DNA of 64,000 nt from Lentisphaeria bacterium (lineage in GTDB: Bacteria; Verrucomicrobiota; Lentisphaeria; Victivallales; UBA1829). A model generated the notes under the pieces. That model was not told the origin of the DNA. It did no database searches and saw only the letters and a program-made list of their open reading frames with translations. The DNA is taken from contig JAFXYP010000073.1 in assembly GCA_017541665.1 (NCBI GenBank), positions 1 to 64,000 on the forward strand, written 5' to 3'. The translations under genes were made by a program, and so were the position numbers. Every line of letters begins with the position of its first letter. The first letter of the stretch is position 1. This document shows, one piece after another, positions 16,009 to 25,022 of the stretch.

Positions 16009-17256
16009 TCAGCTCCCTTTGTCGATGCGGATGTTGCGGCGCTGGTAGGTCGGGATATCGAGGTCCTCGTCGCGGAAGCGGACGGCTGGCAGCTTCTCGA
16101 AGATGCCCTTGTCGTAGCTTTGGAGGCCGAGCTCCACCTCCTCGACATTGTTCGATGCGGCGGAGAAGGGCAGCGGGAGTTCGTCGGAATGGGCCGCCGT
16201 GGGGAGCGGGGATGCGGGCGAGGTGCGCTTGGGGAGCGGGGCGGGCTTGGATTCGGGCGAATACTGGAAGATGACGGCGGTCATCTGGACGGAGCCGGCG
16301 GCCTCGTCGCAGACATTTGCGCCGGAAAGGAGTTCGACACCCTTCGGCATGACGCCTGCTGCGAGTTCGAGCGTGCGTTTCATTTCGCCCAACTCCAGGT
16401 CGGGTCCGCCGGTCAGGGTGATGATTGCGGCGTCCGCGCGCTTCATGGCCTCGTTGCCGCCGAGGAACGGCGAATCGAGCATGCGCGTGAGGGCGAGGGC
16501 GCAGCGGTCGAGCCCGTCCGAGTTCTCCGCGAATCCGACGCCTATGCCGCAGGAAGCCTTGCGTTTGTGGAGCGCCCGCATGAAGGTGGCGAAATCGGTC
16601 CCGATGAGGTCGCGGCAGCGCAGGACCGAGGCGATGCCGACGACGGTCAGCGCCATTTCCCTGGCCGAGGTCGCGAACGCATTTTCCGCGGGCGTGTCGG
16701 GCGGGAGCGTGCTGAAGAGCAGGTCGTTCGGCATCGTCAGCGCCACGTCGGTGATCGGGAGGATCTCCTGCAGGCAGTCGTCGGCGTTCTTGCGGCGGGA
16801 ATGCGCCTCGAACGAGAACGGCGTGGTGAGCAGGAAGATCGTCGGGACGCCTTCCTCGCGGGCGACGCTTGCGAGCGTGCGGACGCCGCCGGTGGCGGTC
16901 CCGCCGCCGAGCCCGCCCGTCACGATCATCAGGGAGAAGCCGCGGATGTGTTGCTTCAGGTTGGCGCGTTCGTGGGAGATGGCGCGTTCGCCGCGGATGA
17001 TGTCGCCGCCGCATCCGGCGCAGGATTTCGAGTTCCAGTCCGCCGAAGCGTTGATGACCGCGTCGGCGTGCGTCCCGGCGAGGACCCCGCCGTCAGTGTC
17101 GACCGCGAGAGTCACAAGCCATTTTGCGCGGGGGTTGCTCCGCAGGAATTCGAGGATACGGATGCCGCAGCCGCCGATGCCGACGACGAGCGCTTTTCCG
17201 TTGCCGATGGGAGCCCTGGAGAGGCCGGCGGACGTGTTTGCTGTGTTTTCCATCAT
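16009..17256 (-). CDS. ftsZ: Cell division protein FtsZ (divergent)
   Basis: Tubulin-like GTPase of the division ring. 415 residues. Seen: the N-terminal nucleotide loop VGIGGCGIRILEFL, the tubulin signature as GGLGGGTATGG (about 114-124) where GGGTGTG is usual, and a T7-loop equivalent IGTDFATFM (about 220) with the catalytic Asp kept. The C-terminus carries DIPTYQRR (about 400), a good match to the FtsA/ZipA-binding tail peptide. ATG 17256 overlaps the ftsA stop (ATGA). The core is less conserved than in most bacteria, but position and motifs make the identity safe. Confidence 0.9.
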   Translation of the reverse strand: MMENTANTSAGLSRAPIGNGKALVVGIGGCGIRILEFLRSNPRAKWLVTLAVDTDGGVLAGTHADAVINASADWNSKSCAGCGGDIIRGERAISHERANLKQHIRGFSLMIVTGGLGGGTATGGVRTLASVAREEGVPTIFLLTTPFSFEAHSRRKNADDCLQEILPITDVALTMPNDLLFSTLPPDTPAENAFATSAREMALTVVGIASVLRCRDLIGTDFATFMRALHKRKASCGIGVGFAENSDGLDRCALALTRMLDSPFLGGNEAMKRADAAIITLTGGPDLELGEMKRTLELAAGVMPKGVELLSGANVCDEAAGSVQMTAVIFQYSPESKPAPLPKRTSPASPLPTAAHSDELPLPFSAASNNVEEVELGLQSYDKGIFEKLPAVRFRDEDLDIPTYQRRNIRIDKGS

Positions 17257-18533
17257 ATCTTGAGAGCCTTTCCGAATTCCTGAAGCTTCTGCAGGATCTG
17301 GTCCGTGGCATGGACCATGGTGCGGCGCAATCCTCCGTCCCCGGACGGGGAATTCTCCTCGAGGACGGCGGCATGCTTCACGAGCCCGAGGATCGCGGCG
17401 TAGCACGGCATGGGGTTGCGGAAGGAGGACAGGGAGCCTGTCACGTTCATGGCTTCGCCGCAGCGGACCGGGACGTTCATGACGTTCATCATGATGTTCG
17501 GCGCGGAGTCGATCATGGAGCCCCCTCCGGTCATGACGATGCAGTTCTGCAGATACGGCATCATGTTGGTGCGGTCCAGCTCCTTTTTGAGGAGCGTGAA
17601 GGTCTCGCGCTGGCGGAGGTCCATGACTTTTTCGAAGGAGTCGAGCGGGATCCGGCGGATTTTGTCCGCGCCGCCGGACGAAACCTTGTATTCGATGAAG
17701 TTTCTGCCCTCGTCGCGCAGGGCTTTCAGTTTGGATTCCCGCAGGAATTTCTGGCAGAATTCATACGGCAGCTCCAGTGCGATGGACAGGTCGTTCGCGA
17801 CATTGTTCGCACCGGTCGGGATGGTGCCGCTCAGGAGCACGCCCTCCTTGTAGAGCAGCACATAGGAACAGACTCCGGCGCCGTAGTCGAAGAGCAGCGT
17901 GCCCTGGTCGCGTTCGTCCTGCGTCAGCACGCCGTAGGCGTCCGCGAGCGGGACGAAGATCGGGTAGCCGGATTCGAACCCGAGTTCGCGGAGGATGGTC
18001 TGCACCATGTCGATGCGCTTCTTGTCCGCGAAGACGATATGGATGATGGCGGTGAGCTTTTCCGCGAGGCTGCCGATCGGGTTGAACGTGCGTTTCGTGC
18101 CGTCGAGCAGGAAGGACGAGTCGTAGACCTGAATGTTCATGAGGTCGGTCGAGACCGCCAGGTTCTTCGCGCTGTCGATCGCCTTCTGCACGTGGGCTTC
18201 CGTGATCTTTCCGTCCTCATTGTAGTTCAGCACGGTACCCTCGCCGAACCTGGAGCTGACATGCATTCCGTTGACCAGGAAATAGACGTGCTGTTCCGCA
18301 CGGCTGAATTTCCATCCGAGTCCCTTTTCCGACTCCTCAAGTACGGATTTCAGGATGTTCAGGACGGCGTTCTGGTCGATGATCGTGCCCTTGACGACGG
18401 AGTTTTTGCTTGGGAGCGAGGCAAAGGAAAGCACCTCGATGTTCCCGTTCTGGTCCGGCCTGCCGTGAATGACACAGATCTTGTCCGTGCCGAATTCGAT
18501 GCCGGTTATGATCGTTTGTCCTGACGAAGCCAT
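17253..18533 (-). CDS. ftsA: Cell division protein FtsA
   Basis: Actin-like ATPase that ties FtsZ filaments to the membrane. 426 residues. Seen: phosphate-1 GIEFGTDKICVIHG near the N-terminus, the SHS2/1C region (NGMHVSSRFGEGTV), phosphate-2 LLFDYGAGVCSYVLL, and the adenosine motif VMTGGGSMIDSAPNIM. A C-terminal amphipathic helix (ATDQILQKLQEFGKAL) is in the usual place. AGAAGGG precedes ATG 18533. The gene is the first of ftsA-ftsZ-M28-kinase-kinase; ftsQ and murein genes that often precede it are not here. Confidence 0.93.
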   Translation of the reverse strand: MASSGQTIITGIEFGTDKICVIHGRPDQNGNIEVLSFASLPSKNSVVKGTIIDQNAVLNILKSVLEESEKGLGWKFSRAEQHVYFLVNGMHVSSRFGEGTVLNYNEDGKITEAHVQKAIDSAKNLAVSTDLMNIQVYDSSFLLDGTKRTFNPIGSLAEKLTAIIHIVFADKKRIDMVQTILRELGFESGYPIFVPLADAYGVLTQDERDQGTLLFDYGAGVCSYVLLYKEGVLLSGTIPTGANNVANDLSIALELPYEFCQKFLRESKLKALRDEGRNFIEYKVSSGGADKIRRIPLDSFEKVMDLRQRETFTLLKKELDRTNMMPYLQNCIVMTGGGSMIDSAPNIMMNVMNVPVRCGEAMNVTGSLSSFRNPMPCYAAILGLVKHAAVLEENSPSGDGGLRRTMVHATDQILQKLQEFGKALKI

Positions 18534-18577
18534 TTTTTTCCCTTCTGCTGCATGCGAGCCGTTAGCCTGGCGGTGTT

Positions 18578-18626
18578 ATCATAAAACATTACCACACTTT
18601 TTAAAAAAATCGAATGGTTTTGTCAA
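18578..18626 (-). promoter_or_regulatory. Candidate promoter region of ftsA operon
   Basis: On the minus strand, a consensus TTGACA (18626-18621) with TAAAAA 17 nt downstream, and a second possible -10 TATGAT (18583-18578). One or both could serve ftsA, whose ATG is 45-65 nt further on. Confidence 0.45.
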
Positions 18627-18688
18627 AAAAAACGCATGTTTTTTTCGGGAAAACCGTAAAATGCGGCGGATGCGGGATGTGCCGCAAG

Positions 18689-19258
18689 TCAGGCGAGCCC
18701 GAAAAGACGGAGAAGCGCATCGAAGCGCGCCACCGTGTCCGGCCCGAATTTTTCCAGGGAACGGCGGACCGCGGCGGGCGGCTTTTCCTTCCTGTCGCCG
18801 GACTTCGAGAAGAACTTGTCCGCCAGGCAGATGAGCTTTTCCTCCGGCGTCTCCGGCAGATAATCGCGTTCGGGGATCGGCAGGCCCTGTTCGCGGACCT
18901 CGCGCGCCGTGATGCCGGTCCCCGTGTGGCGTTCGCAGATGCGGGCGAAGGGCTCCAGGTCCATGCCGTGCGTCCGGGCGTATCCGCGAAGCATCTCCGC
19001 GCCGATGATTCCGTGCGCGATGTAGGGACGCGTCCCCATGCAGAGGATGGATGGCGCATGGCATTGAAGGATGCCGATGTCGTGGAGCATGGCGCCTGCG
19101 GAAACGAGCCCGGCATCAAGGGCGGGGGCTGAGGACGGCCGGGCGGCGAGAATGGCGAGCGCCTTGTCCCGGACCTGCGTGCTGTGGTGCAGGAGCAGAC
19201 GCCGGAGCGGGGTGTCCTCTGGGTAGAAATGCGCGATGATGGCATCCGGGTCGATCAT
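18689..19258 (-). CDS. HD-domain phosphohydrolase
   Basis: 189-residue metal-dependent phosphohydrolase. The HD ligands are visible: H in LLHHSTQV, the HD pair in GAMLHDIGILQ, a further His in RPYIAHGIIGAEML, then ERHTGTGI and a distal Asp in LADKFFSKSGD. The substrate is unknown; similar proteins are annotated only as HD-domain proteins. It is downstream of the PqiC-like and LysM lipoprotein genes on the same strand (52-nt gap) and upstream of ftsA (155-nt gap with a promoter), so it more likely ends the lipoprotein operon. Confidence 0.85.
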   Translation of the reverse strand: MIDPDAIIAHFYPEDTPLRRLLLHHSTQVRDKALAILAARPSSAPALDAGLVSAGAMLHDIGILQCHAPSILCMGTRPYIAHGIIGAEMLRGYARTHGMDLEPFARICERHTGTGITAREVREQGLPIPERDYLPETPEEKLICLADKFFSKSGDRKEKPPAAVRRSLEKFGPDTVARFDALLRLFGLA

Positions 19259-19310
19259 GGTGGCGTCGGGCTGGATCCGCTGGATTTTGGAGGGCTGGGA
19301 AACCGTGAGG

Positions 19311-19925
19311 TCACTTTCCGTCCGAGTCTTTTTTCGCCTCGGAAACCCTGTCCTTAAGCTCGTTCGTCAGGACGGTTACGATCCGGTCGGCGAGCTTGGA
19401 GACGGCCTCATTCATTCCGTTTGCGAACGACTCGGCGGAGGTGTCTTTGACCGGTATGCGGTAATTTTCCGTGCCGGTAATCTTGAATTTGTCGTTGCCC
19501 TGTTCGATGATGAAGTAGTGAACCATCAGGTCGACCTGCTGTTCGGGCTTGTTCATCTCGCAGTTCAGCACTGTTCCGTCAAGCTCAAACACCGGTTTTT
19601 CCATCCGGTTCTGATTGCCGGTTGCCGAGGCGAACCGTGCGGAAAGATACTTGGTCACCATGGCTGCCGGAGGCATTGACCAGTGGTTGAACTCATCGAC
19701 GACAATCTGGTTGTCGTCCTCGCGGAATACCATCTTGAAGCGGCCGGAACATTCGTTGGAGAACGCATCGACCTCGACAATGAACGGAAGCGAGTCGAAC
19801 GGGACAGGCGATGCGAGGTCAAACGTCTTCTGCTCGATATACTCGGCCGAAGGGATGAGGCTGAAGCTGCACGAGGCGAGGAGCGGAAGCAGAGCGGCCG
19901 CAAACCAGTGTCTGAATCTCTTCAT
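19311..19925 (-). CDS. PqiC/ABC-type transport auxiliary lipoprotein-like
   Basis: 204-residue lipoprotein: signal AAALLPLLASCSFSL with the lipidated Cys at about 19. The mature part resembles the PqiC/DUF330 family of outer-membrane lipoproteins that partner MCE or ABC lipid transporters: EQKTFDLASPVPFDSLPF at the start, then DEFNHWSMPPAAMVTKYLSAR where the family has its Trp-containing block, and a C-terminal helix with AVSKLADRIVTVLTNEL. No MCE or ABC gene is in the window, so its transporter partner must be elsewhere. The family match rests on motif pattern only. Confidence 0.65.
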   Translation of the reverse strand: MKRFRHWFAAALLPLLASCSFSLIPSAEYIEQKTFDLASPVPFDSLPFIVEVDAFSNECSGRFKMVFREDDNQIVVDEFNHWSMPPAAMVTKYLSARFASATGNQNRMEKPVFELDGTVLNCEMNKPEQQVDLMVHYFIIEQGNDKFKITGTENYRIPVKDTSAESFANGMNEAVSKLADRIVTVLTNELKDRVSEAKKDSDGK

Positions 19926-19953
19926 GATACGGTATCCCCTTGGTTGAAGGCGG

Positions 19954-20841
19954 TTACTGCTGGGCGGGCGGGATGACGAGCTTCATCCCGATCCTCAGGA
20001 TGCCGCGTTCGCCGATCGATTCCTTGTTGGCTTCCTGAATGATGTTCCACATGGAGGCTTTGCCGTACATCTTCTGCGCGATGGCCTGCAGACCGTCGCC
20101 TTTTGCCACGTAGTAGTAGCGCACGCCGTTCTCGCCGGCGATCGTGGTGCCGGGAGTGCCGGTCGTGGAGGACGGGATGCTGCTGCGGGATGCGGTCGAG
20201 GTCGAAGCAGCCGCCGTGGCGCCTGTCGATGCGGCGTTCGTCCTGGCTGCCGTGGTCGAGGTCGAAGCCGCCGTCGTCGCCGCTGCCGCAGCGGCGCGTG
20301 TGAGACGGTCATTGCGGTCGCGGAGTTCCTTGTTCTGCGCCAGGATGGCTTCTTCGTGTTCGATGTACTTCTGGAGTTTCTCGCGGAGGGCGGCGTTTTC
20401 GGCGTTCTTCGCGGCGAGCTTGGCCGGATCGGCCTGCGGGACGTCGTCGGCCAGCTTGATGTCGTTGCGGATGCGGTAGGATTCGAACATCAGGCGTTCG
20501 CAGTCCTGGATGTAGCGGCGGATGTCCGCCTGGTCCTGCTTGGAAAGGGCCTCGCCGCTGAGCTCAAGATATTTCAGCAGATGGTAAATGGCGGCGGGGT
20601 AGTTTTCGAGGTTCTCCTTGTAAAGCAGCGCCACATCGTAGTGTGCCTTCGGGGACTTCGGGCAGATGGTGAGGAATTCCTCCAGGCTTTCGGCGGATTC
20701 GCGGTAGGATTTCGCCGTCTTCGCGCTCATCGCTTTCGCGTACAGAGGGTGGGTGGCTTCCTTGCCGACGTAATCGGAACATGCGGTGAGTGCGAGGCAG
20801 GCGGCGATTGCTGCGGCGGGAATCAGACGAACGGCCTTCAT
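19954..20841 (-). CDS. Lipoprotein with TPR-like region, coiled coil and C-terminal LysM
   Basis: 295 residues from ATG 20841 (AAGGAG upstream). Lipoprotein signal AAAIAACLALTACSDY. Residues about 35-110 look like a TPR pair (SYRESAESLEEFLTICPKSP, KAHYDVALLYKENLENYPAA), then a coiled coil (about 140-185, AKNAENAALREKLQKYIEHE), an Ala/Thr/Ser linker (about 190-240) and a LysM domain at about 243-292 (VAKGDGLQAIAQKMYGKASM, IGMKLVIPP). LysM binds peptidoglycan, so this probably links an outer-membrane lipid anchor to the wall. An upstream in-frame extension (to 20973) is Phe-rich and not a signal, so rejected. Confidence 0.85.
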   Translation of the reverse strand: MKAVRLIPAAAIAACLALTACSDYVGKEATHPLYAKAMSAKTAKSYRESAESLEEFLTICPKSPKAHYDVALLYKENLENYPAAIYHLLKYLELSGEALSKQDQADIRRYIQDCERLMFESYRIRNDIKLADDVPQADPAKLAAKNAENAALREKLQKYIEHEEAILAQNKELRDRNDRLTRAAAAAATTAASTSTTAARTNAASTGATAAASTSTASRSSIPSSTTGTPGTTIAGENGVRYYYVAKGDGLQAIAQKMYGKASMWNIIQEANKESIGERGILRIGMKLVIPPAQQ

Positions 20842-20894
20842 AATAAGAGGGACTCCTTTCGGGAAAAAGCGTTGAAAACAATTTGTGCCATTAA

Positions 20895-20922
20895 AATATA
20901 GCAAAGGAAAGCGAAAATGAAA
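20895..20922 (-). promoter_or_regulatory. Candidate promoter of the LysM lipoprotein gene
   Basis: On the minus strand, TTTCAT, 16 nt, then TATATT (20900-20895) preceded by TGC. The weak -35 is offset by the extended -10. Confidence 0.45.
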
Positions 20923-20961
20923 ACCGAAAAACGAAAAAAAACGGAAAAAAAACTTTTTACC

Positions 20962-20990
20962 TTGTTTTTTCATCCGTTCCGGAGTAAATT
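20962..20990 (+). promoter_or_regulatory. Candidate promoter of the DUF3089 lipoprotein gene
   Basis: TTGTTT (20962-20967), 17-nt spacer, TAAATT (20985-20990), 52 nt before ATG 21043. Confidence 0.45.
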
Positions 20991-21042
20991 ATCAACATCG
21001 TTTCTTCGAAACACGATTTTCGTGTTGAATAATTCCAAAGCA

Positions 21043-22233
21043 ATGCATCCGGTGATGAACTCCGCCTCGAAAATCTTCCGTCTCCTGCGGTTTTCCCTTC
21101 TCCTTCTTTTCTGCCCGGCCCTTCTTTCTGTCCTGGCCGCATGCTCGTATGGCCGCCCGGACGAGGCGGAAACGCCGGCGAGGGCGGAAACGGGCGCAGA
21201 AACCTCCGGTGCCGGGCAGGAAGGCGCAGCCGCCGAATCGGCGAAGCCCGCAGTGGAGATCACCGCGCCGCTGGTCATCCCTCCCGCGCCCGACTACGCC
21301 AACCCCGCCAGCTGGGTGCGGATGGGCGCTACGGAATCCATTCTGCCGGAATTCGAGGTCTTCTACATCTATCCGACGCTCTTCCAGAACAAGCTCCGCC
21401 CGGTGATGGACCACCGGTTCGAGCGCATCCGCACGAAAGCTTCGGACTACATCGGCCTGACGTTCGGGCTGCTGACCGATCCCGTGCATCCGCTGAAGCT
21501 GTACGCGCCGTTCGTGCGGCAGGCGGACTACCTGACCGTGCTGGAGACCGATTTCACCGCCGGCCTGGGCGATACGCTGCTCCGGTACGGCATTGAGTAC
21601 ACGAAGACTGCGTTCCTGCATTTCATGAAGTTTTTCCACCAGCCCGGCATGCCGTACATCCTGATCGGCCACAGCCAGGGCGCGTCCGACCTGTACGAAC
21701 TCCTCCGGACCACCCCGGAGATCACGCCGGAATCCGGGTTTGCCGCCGCCTATCTTGCCGGGCTCCCGAAGAAGACGGCAGCAGAGATCGACCGGGATTT
21801 CGAGGGGCGCGGGATTCGCCGTGCAAAGGGCGGGGACGACACGGGCGTGATCCTGGTCTGGAACACCGTTTCCGCGGATGCCGGGGACAACATCTTCACT
21901 ACGCCCGGCGGATCCGTCATCAATCCGGTGAACTGGAAAACGGACAGCACGCCCGCGGACCTCTCCGGGTCGCAGGATACGGCGTATTACTATGTGTCCG
22001 AGAAGGAGCCTGCGGGTACGTTCAAAGCATCATTGCTGGGCTCGGTGCGCGCCGATCCGGCGCGGGGTGGGCTGATCGTGGACCTGCCGGGCGACAGCCA
22101 GTACGACGCGAGCGCGCAGATGGGCGAAGGCATCTTCCATGCCAACGACATCTTCTTCTTTGCCGCGTTCCTCCGCGACAACATGGTGCGGCGGGCAGCG
22201 GCGTGGCGTGCGGTAAACACTCCGGCGGACTGA
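21043..22233 (+). CDS. DUF3089-like alpha/beta-hydrolase lipoprotein
   Basis: About 396 residues. A hydrophobic signal ends in LLSVLAACSYG, a lipobox, after which an Ala/Glu/Thr-rich linker (about 40-75) leads to the hydrolase domain. FEVFYIYPTLFQNK and the nucleophile elbow PYILIGHSQGASDLYELL fit the DUF3089 family of alpha/beta-hydrolases; the C-terminal GEGIFHANDIFFFAAFLRDN supplies a plausible catalytic His. ATG 21043 or 21055 could be the start; the frame is open further up, but that Lys-rich stretch is not a signal. No clear Shine-Dalgarno. Substrate unknown. Confidence 0.75.
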   Translation: MHPVMNSASKIFRLLRFSLLLLFCPALLSVLAACSYGRPDEAETPARAETGAETSGAGQEGAAAESAKPAVEITAPLVIPPAPDYANPASWVRMGATESILPEFEVFYIYPTLFQNKLRPVMDHRFERIRTKASDYIGLTFGLLTDPVHPLKLYAPFVRQADYLTVLETDFTAGLGDTLLRYGIEYTKTAFLHFMKFFHQPGMPYILIGHSQGASDLYELLRTTPEITPESGFAAAYLAGLPKKTAAEIDRDFEGRGIRRAKGGDDTGVILVWNTVSADAGDNIFTTPGGSVINPVNWKTDSTPADLSGSQDTAYYYVSEKEPAGTFKASLLGSVRADPARGGLIVDLPGDSQYDASAQMGEGIFHANDIFFFAAFLRDNMVRRAAAWRAVNTPAD

Positions 22234-22269
22234 GCAGGGGTTCCAATTCTTTTCGGGCGGGACGCCACC

Positions 22270-22881
22270 TCAGACGTAGGGATTGTTCTTCTTTTCGTAC
22301 CCGATGGACGTGAACGGACCGTGCCCCGGGACGACGCGCGTGTCGTCGGGGAGCTTGAACAGCTGATTGCGGACCGAATCCAGGAGCTCCTTTTCGCTTC
22401 CGCCGGGCAGGTCGGTCCTGCCGATGGAGCTGAAGAAGAGCGTGTCGCCGGAGAAGACGGTGGCGAGTTCGGGGAAATAGTATGCCGCGCCGCCGGGCGA
22501 GTGTCCGGGGCAGGGGAGGACCTGGATCCGCGGGTCTTCGGGCGGCCATGCCGTGTCGGGGAGGTTTTCGGCGGCGGGAATGTAGTTTGCAATGACGTTT
22601 CCGGGGCTGTAGTAGATTGGCTTGTCGGCGGGATTGAGGTAGACGCGTTTGATGTTCAGGGCATCCGCGACCGCCCCTGCGGCGGAGATGTGGTCGACGT
22701 GGGCGTGCGTGAAGAGGATAACCGCCTCGTCGAAGTCGAACGTCTTCGCCTCGGCCTGGATGAGCTTCCAGTCGCCGCCGGGGTCGATGATGTACAGGGT
22801 GCGCGAGCCCGGCAGCCGGACCAGGCAGCAGTTGACTTCGAGGAGGCCGACGGTAACGGATTTGAACGGGAAATCGGGCAT
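22270..22881 (-). CDS. MBL-fold metallo-hydrolase (glyoxalase II-like)
   Basis: 203 residues from ATG 22881 (AAGGAA site). The metallo-beta-lactamase ligands are in order: THAHVDHISAAG (HxHxDH), then CPGHSPGG, VFSGDTLFFSSIGRTDL (Asp bridging ligand) and PGHGPFTSIGYEKKNNPY at the end. This is the YcbL-like glyoxalase II/thioesterase subgroup, which lacks the large C-terminal domain of classical GloB. It lies 47 nt after the TadG-like gene on the same strand; whether it is part of that unit is unclear. Confidence 0.9.
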   Translation of the reverse strand: MPDFPFKSVTVGLLEVNCCLVRLPGSRTLYIIDPGGDWKLIQAEAKTFDFDEAVILFTHAHVDHISAAGAVADALNIKRVYLNPADKPIYYSPGNVIANYIPAAENLPDTAWPPEDPRIQVLPCPGHSPGGAAYYFPELATVFSGDTLFFSSIGRTDLPGGSEKELLDSVRNQLFKLPDDTRVVPGHGPFTSIGYEKKNNPYV

Positions 22882-22928
22882 GATGGAATGTTCCTTCTGT
22901 TTGTTGGGTCCGGCGAGGCGCGTCCTGC

Positions 22929-25016
22929 TCAATGCAGTTTGGACGGTCCTCCGTTTGAGAAAACCGTGCCGCTCCAGCCGCCGCTTCCGCCGGATTCGCC
23001 CCTGCGTCCGGTGCAGTTGTACTCGCGGTTGGTGTACATCGGGATCCGGTTGCCGCGTTCATCCTTCGTCCAGACCGCGGTCGCGTCCAGCCAGTCGAGT
23101 CCGGCCTGGCGGAATACCGGGTTGCCGAGCATGGCGAGTGCGGCGACGTAGTAAGCGTAATAGCCGAGGTGGGTCGGATAAAGCTCCACGGCGCGTTCCC
23201 AGGCGTCCTCGAGGCTCGGGCTGCCGGAGAGGAGCGGGACGAATTCCGTGAGGTAGTAAAGCCAGTCGAGATCGAGCATGGAGAAGCCGTCGACCGGCTC
23301 CATGGCGATCGGGATCAGGGCGGTCTCCGTGAAGACGGGCAGGACCATGCGGCCGGCCTCGAACGGGCGGAGATACTGTCCGTCTTTGGTCCTGATCCGG
23401 CCGATTGGCTTGGCCTCGGCGTTCGTTTCGATCCGTTCGACGGAGTTCGAGTTCAGCCTGCCGAGGGCGCGGGAGACGCCTCTCGCATCCGAGTCCGCCG
23501 CCGTATTGGAGAAGACCTGCCCGACGTCGGGCGCGCGGGAACCGCGCCGCGGGCGCCCCATGGATCCGGAGATGGTCACGGTGTCCTGTTTCGCCTCGAA
23601 GTATGCGAGCGCGCCGGACCGGTAGTCCATGCCCGGCTTGAAGCGTCCCCGAAGGTATTCCTCCCATTCCTCCCTGTCGGAGCCGAACGATGCCCATTCT
23701 TCATCGAAGACGGCCCAGGAGAGGCGGGGCAGGAGGTCGTAGCGGCGGTCGGCGTCTTCGTCGTTGTAGCTCTGTTCGAAGATGGCGGTGTTGATCGTGA
23801 TCGAGATATTGGTGAGCGTGTAGTACGTGTGCCGTTTCTCTTCATGCTCCTCGCGTTTCACGACGTCGTCGATCACGGTGTATTCATAGGGGTTTTCCCG
23901 GTTGAACGTTTCGGAGAAGAGCCGTTCTTTTCTTGCCTCGGCGAAGCGGTCCAGGGCTTTCGCCTCGCCGTTTGCGCTTTCGTAGGTGCCGGGCATGTCG
24001 GAGAACGAGATGTGGAGGGGGAGGATTTCGGACTGGTTGGAGAAATTCTCGTCGAGTTCGCATTCGAAATCGCCCCACCAGTTGCCGTTGAAATCAAGCC
24101 GGAGGAGACGGTCGAGTCCGCACCAGTCGCGGGCGTGGATCATATCGTAGAAATTCTTGTCGCCGAGGTAGATGGAGAAGTCGGTCGGCGGATCGGTCAC
24201 GAGGCTGGGCATGCCGACGAATTTGAATTTTGTTCCGGCGGCGATCCCGTATGCGCGGTTTTCCGTATTTCCGGTGAAGTCGTTGTGAAAGGCGGAGTAG
24301 TCCAGGATGGATTCGAGCATGGAGACGTACGGGGCGCGCCAGGCGTAGTCATGGACGAAGACCGGCGTGATGCGTTCGTAGATGCCGTTGTTTCCGACGA
24401 GGTTCAGGTATTTGATGTAGAAGTCACTGGCCTCGGAGTCGAACGTGATGCCGTTATTCTTTGCCGCCTGCTGCGCCGCGCCGAATCCGATCAGCGGACC
24501 GGTGAACGCGATACGGGTCTGGAGCTGGGATACGAGGTCGTCGAGTGCGTCGAGATAGCGTTTCTGCTTCTCCACGCGAAGCACCTCGCGAATCAGCTTC
24601 TCGACGTTCAGGGTGCCGTCCTCGTTGTAGAACTCCGCCTTTTCCGGGAACAGCGTGAACTCCTCCTGCGTGATCGGCTGCGGAAGGTCGGCGAAGAATT
24701 CCGCGGCGTTTCCCGTCTCCGAGGGGGCGTCCAGGATCCCCCTGGCGAAGAACGGGTCGGAGATCAGCGTCCCGGTTGCGCGCACGAGATTGAGTTCGCC
24801 GATCAGGTTCAGCGAGTGCTTCTGCCACTCGGCTCCGGTCAGCGCGGCGGCGTCCACGCCGTTCTGCGCCTTGACCTTGCCGCGGATCACGGTCTGGACG
24901 TCGAAGAGCAGCAGGACGGCGATGATGACGAGAATGAGCGCGACGACCGCCAGGATGAGCACCTGTCCCCGTTCGCCGCGTCTCCGCCGTGATCCTGTCG
25001 CGTGCCGTTTCGTCAT
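22929..25016 (-). CDS. TadG-like pilus-assembly protein
   Basis: 695 residues. The N-terminal GERGQVLILAVVALILVI at about 14-31 is the Tad/Flp-type membrane segment, with the usual follow-up VIRGKVKAQNGVDAAALTGA (TadG-like N-terminal domain). The remaining 630 residues are predicted periplasmic and do not match a family I know; no von Willebrand MIDAS (DxSxS) is visible. The C-terminus is Gly/Ser-rich with an isolated Cys (YNCTGRRGESGGSGG). It starts 6 nt after the TadE-like gene, so the two are coupled. No Tad ATPase or secretin is in the window. Confidence 0.75.
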   Translation of the reverse strand: MTKRHATGSRRRRGERGQVLILAVVALILVIIAVLLLFDVQTVIRGKVKAQNGVDAAALTGAEWQKHSLNLIGELNLVRATGTLISDPFFARGILDAPSETGNAAEFFADLPQPITQEEFTLFPEKAEFYNEDGTLNVEKLIREVLRVEKQKRYLDALDDLVSQLQTRIAFTGPLIGFGAAQQAAKNNGITFDSEASDFYIKYLNLVGNNGIYERITPVFVHDYAWRAPYVSMLESILDYSAFHNDFTGNTENRAYGIAAGTKFKFVGMPSLVTDPPTDFSIYLGDKNFYDMIHARDWCGLDRLLRLDFNGNWWGDFECELDENFSNQSEILPLHISFSDMPGTYESANGEAKALDRFAEARKERLFSETFNRENPYEYTVIDDVVKREEHEEKRHTYYTLTNISITINTAIFEQSYNDEDADRRYDLLPRLSWAVFDEEWASFGSDREEWEEYLRGRFKPGMDYRSGALAYFEAKQDTVTISGSMGRPRRGSRAPDVGQVFSNTAADSDARGVSRALGRLNSNSVERIETNAEAKPIGRIRTKDGQYLRPFEAGRMVLPVFTETALIPIAMEPVDGFSMLDLDWLYYLTEFVPLLSGSPSLEDAWERAVELYPTHLGYYAYYVAALAMLGNPVFRQAGLDWLDATAVWTKDERGNRIPMYTNREYNCTGRRGESGGSGGWSGTVFSNGGPSKLH

Positions 25017-25022
25017 GCGCCG

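Noticed and set aside
18614-18645. An A/T-only inverted repeat with an ACGCATGT-like centre between the HD gene and ftsA
   Set aside because: Stem is almost entirely A-T and would be weak; it overlaps the candidate ftsA promoter, so I did not call a terminator.
23169-24992. A 607-codon open frame on the plus strand
   Set aside because: It is antisense to the TadG-like gene, which has a clear start, ribosome site and membrane segment.
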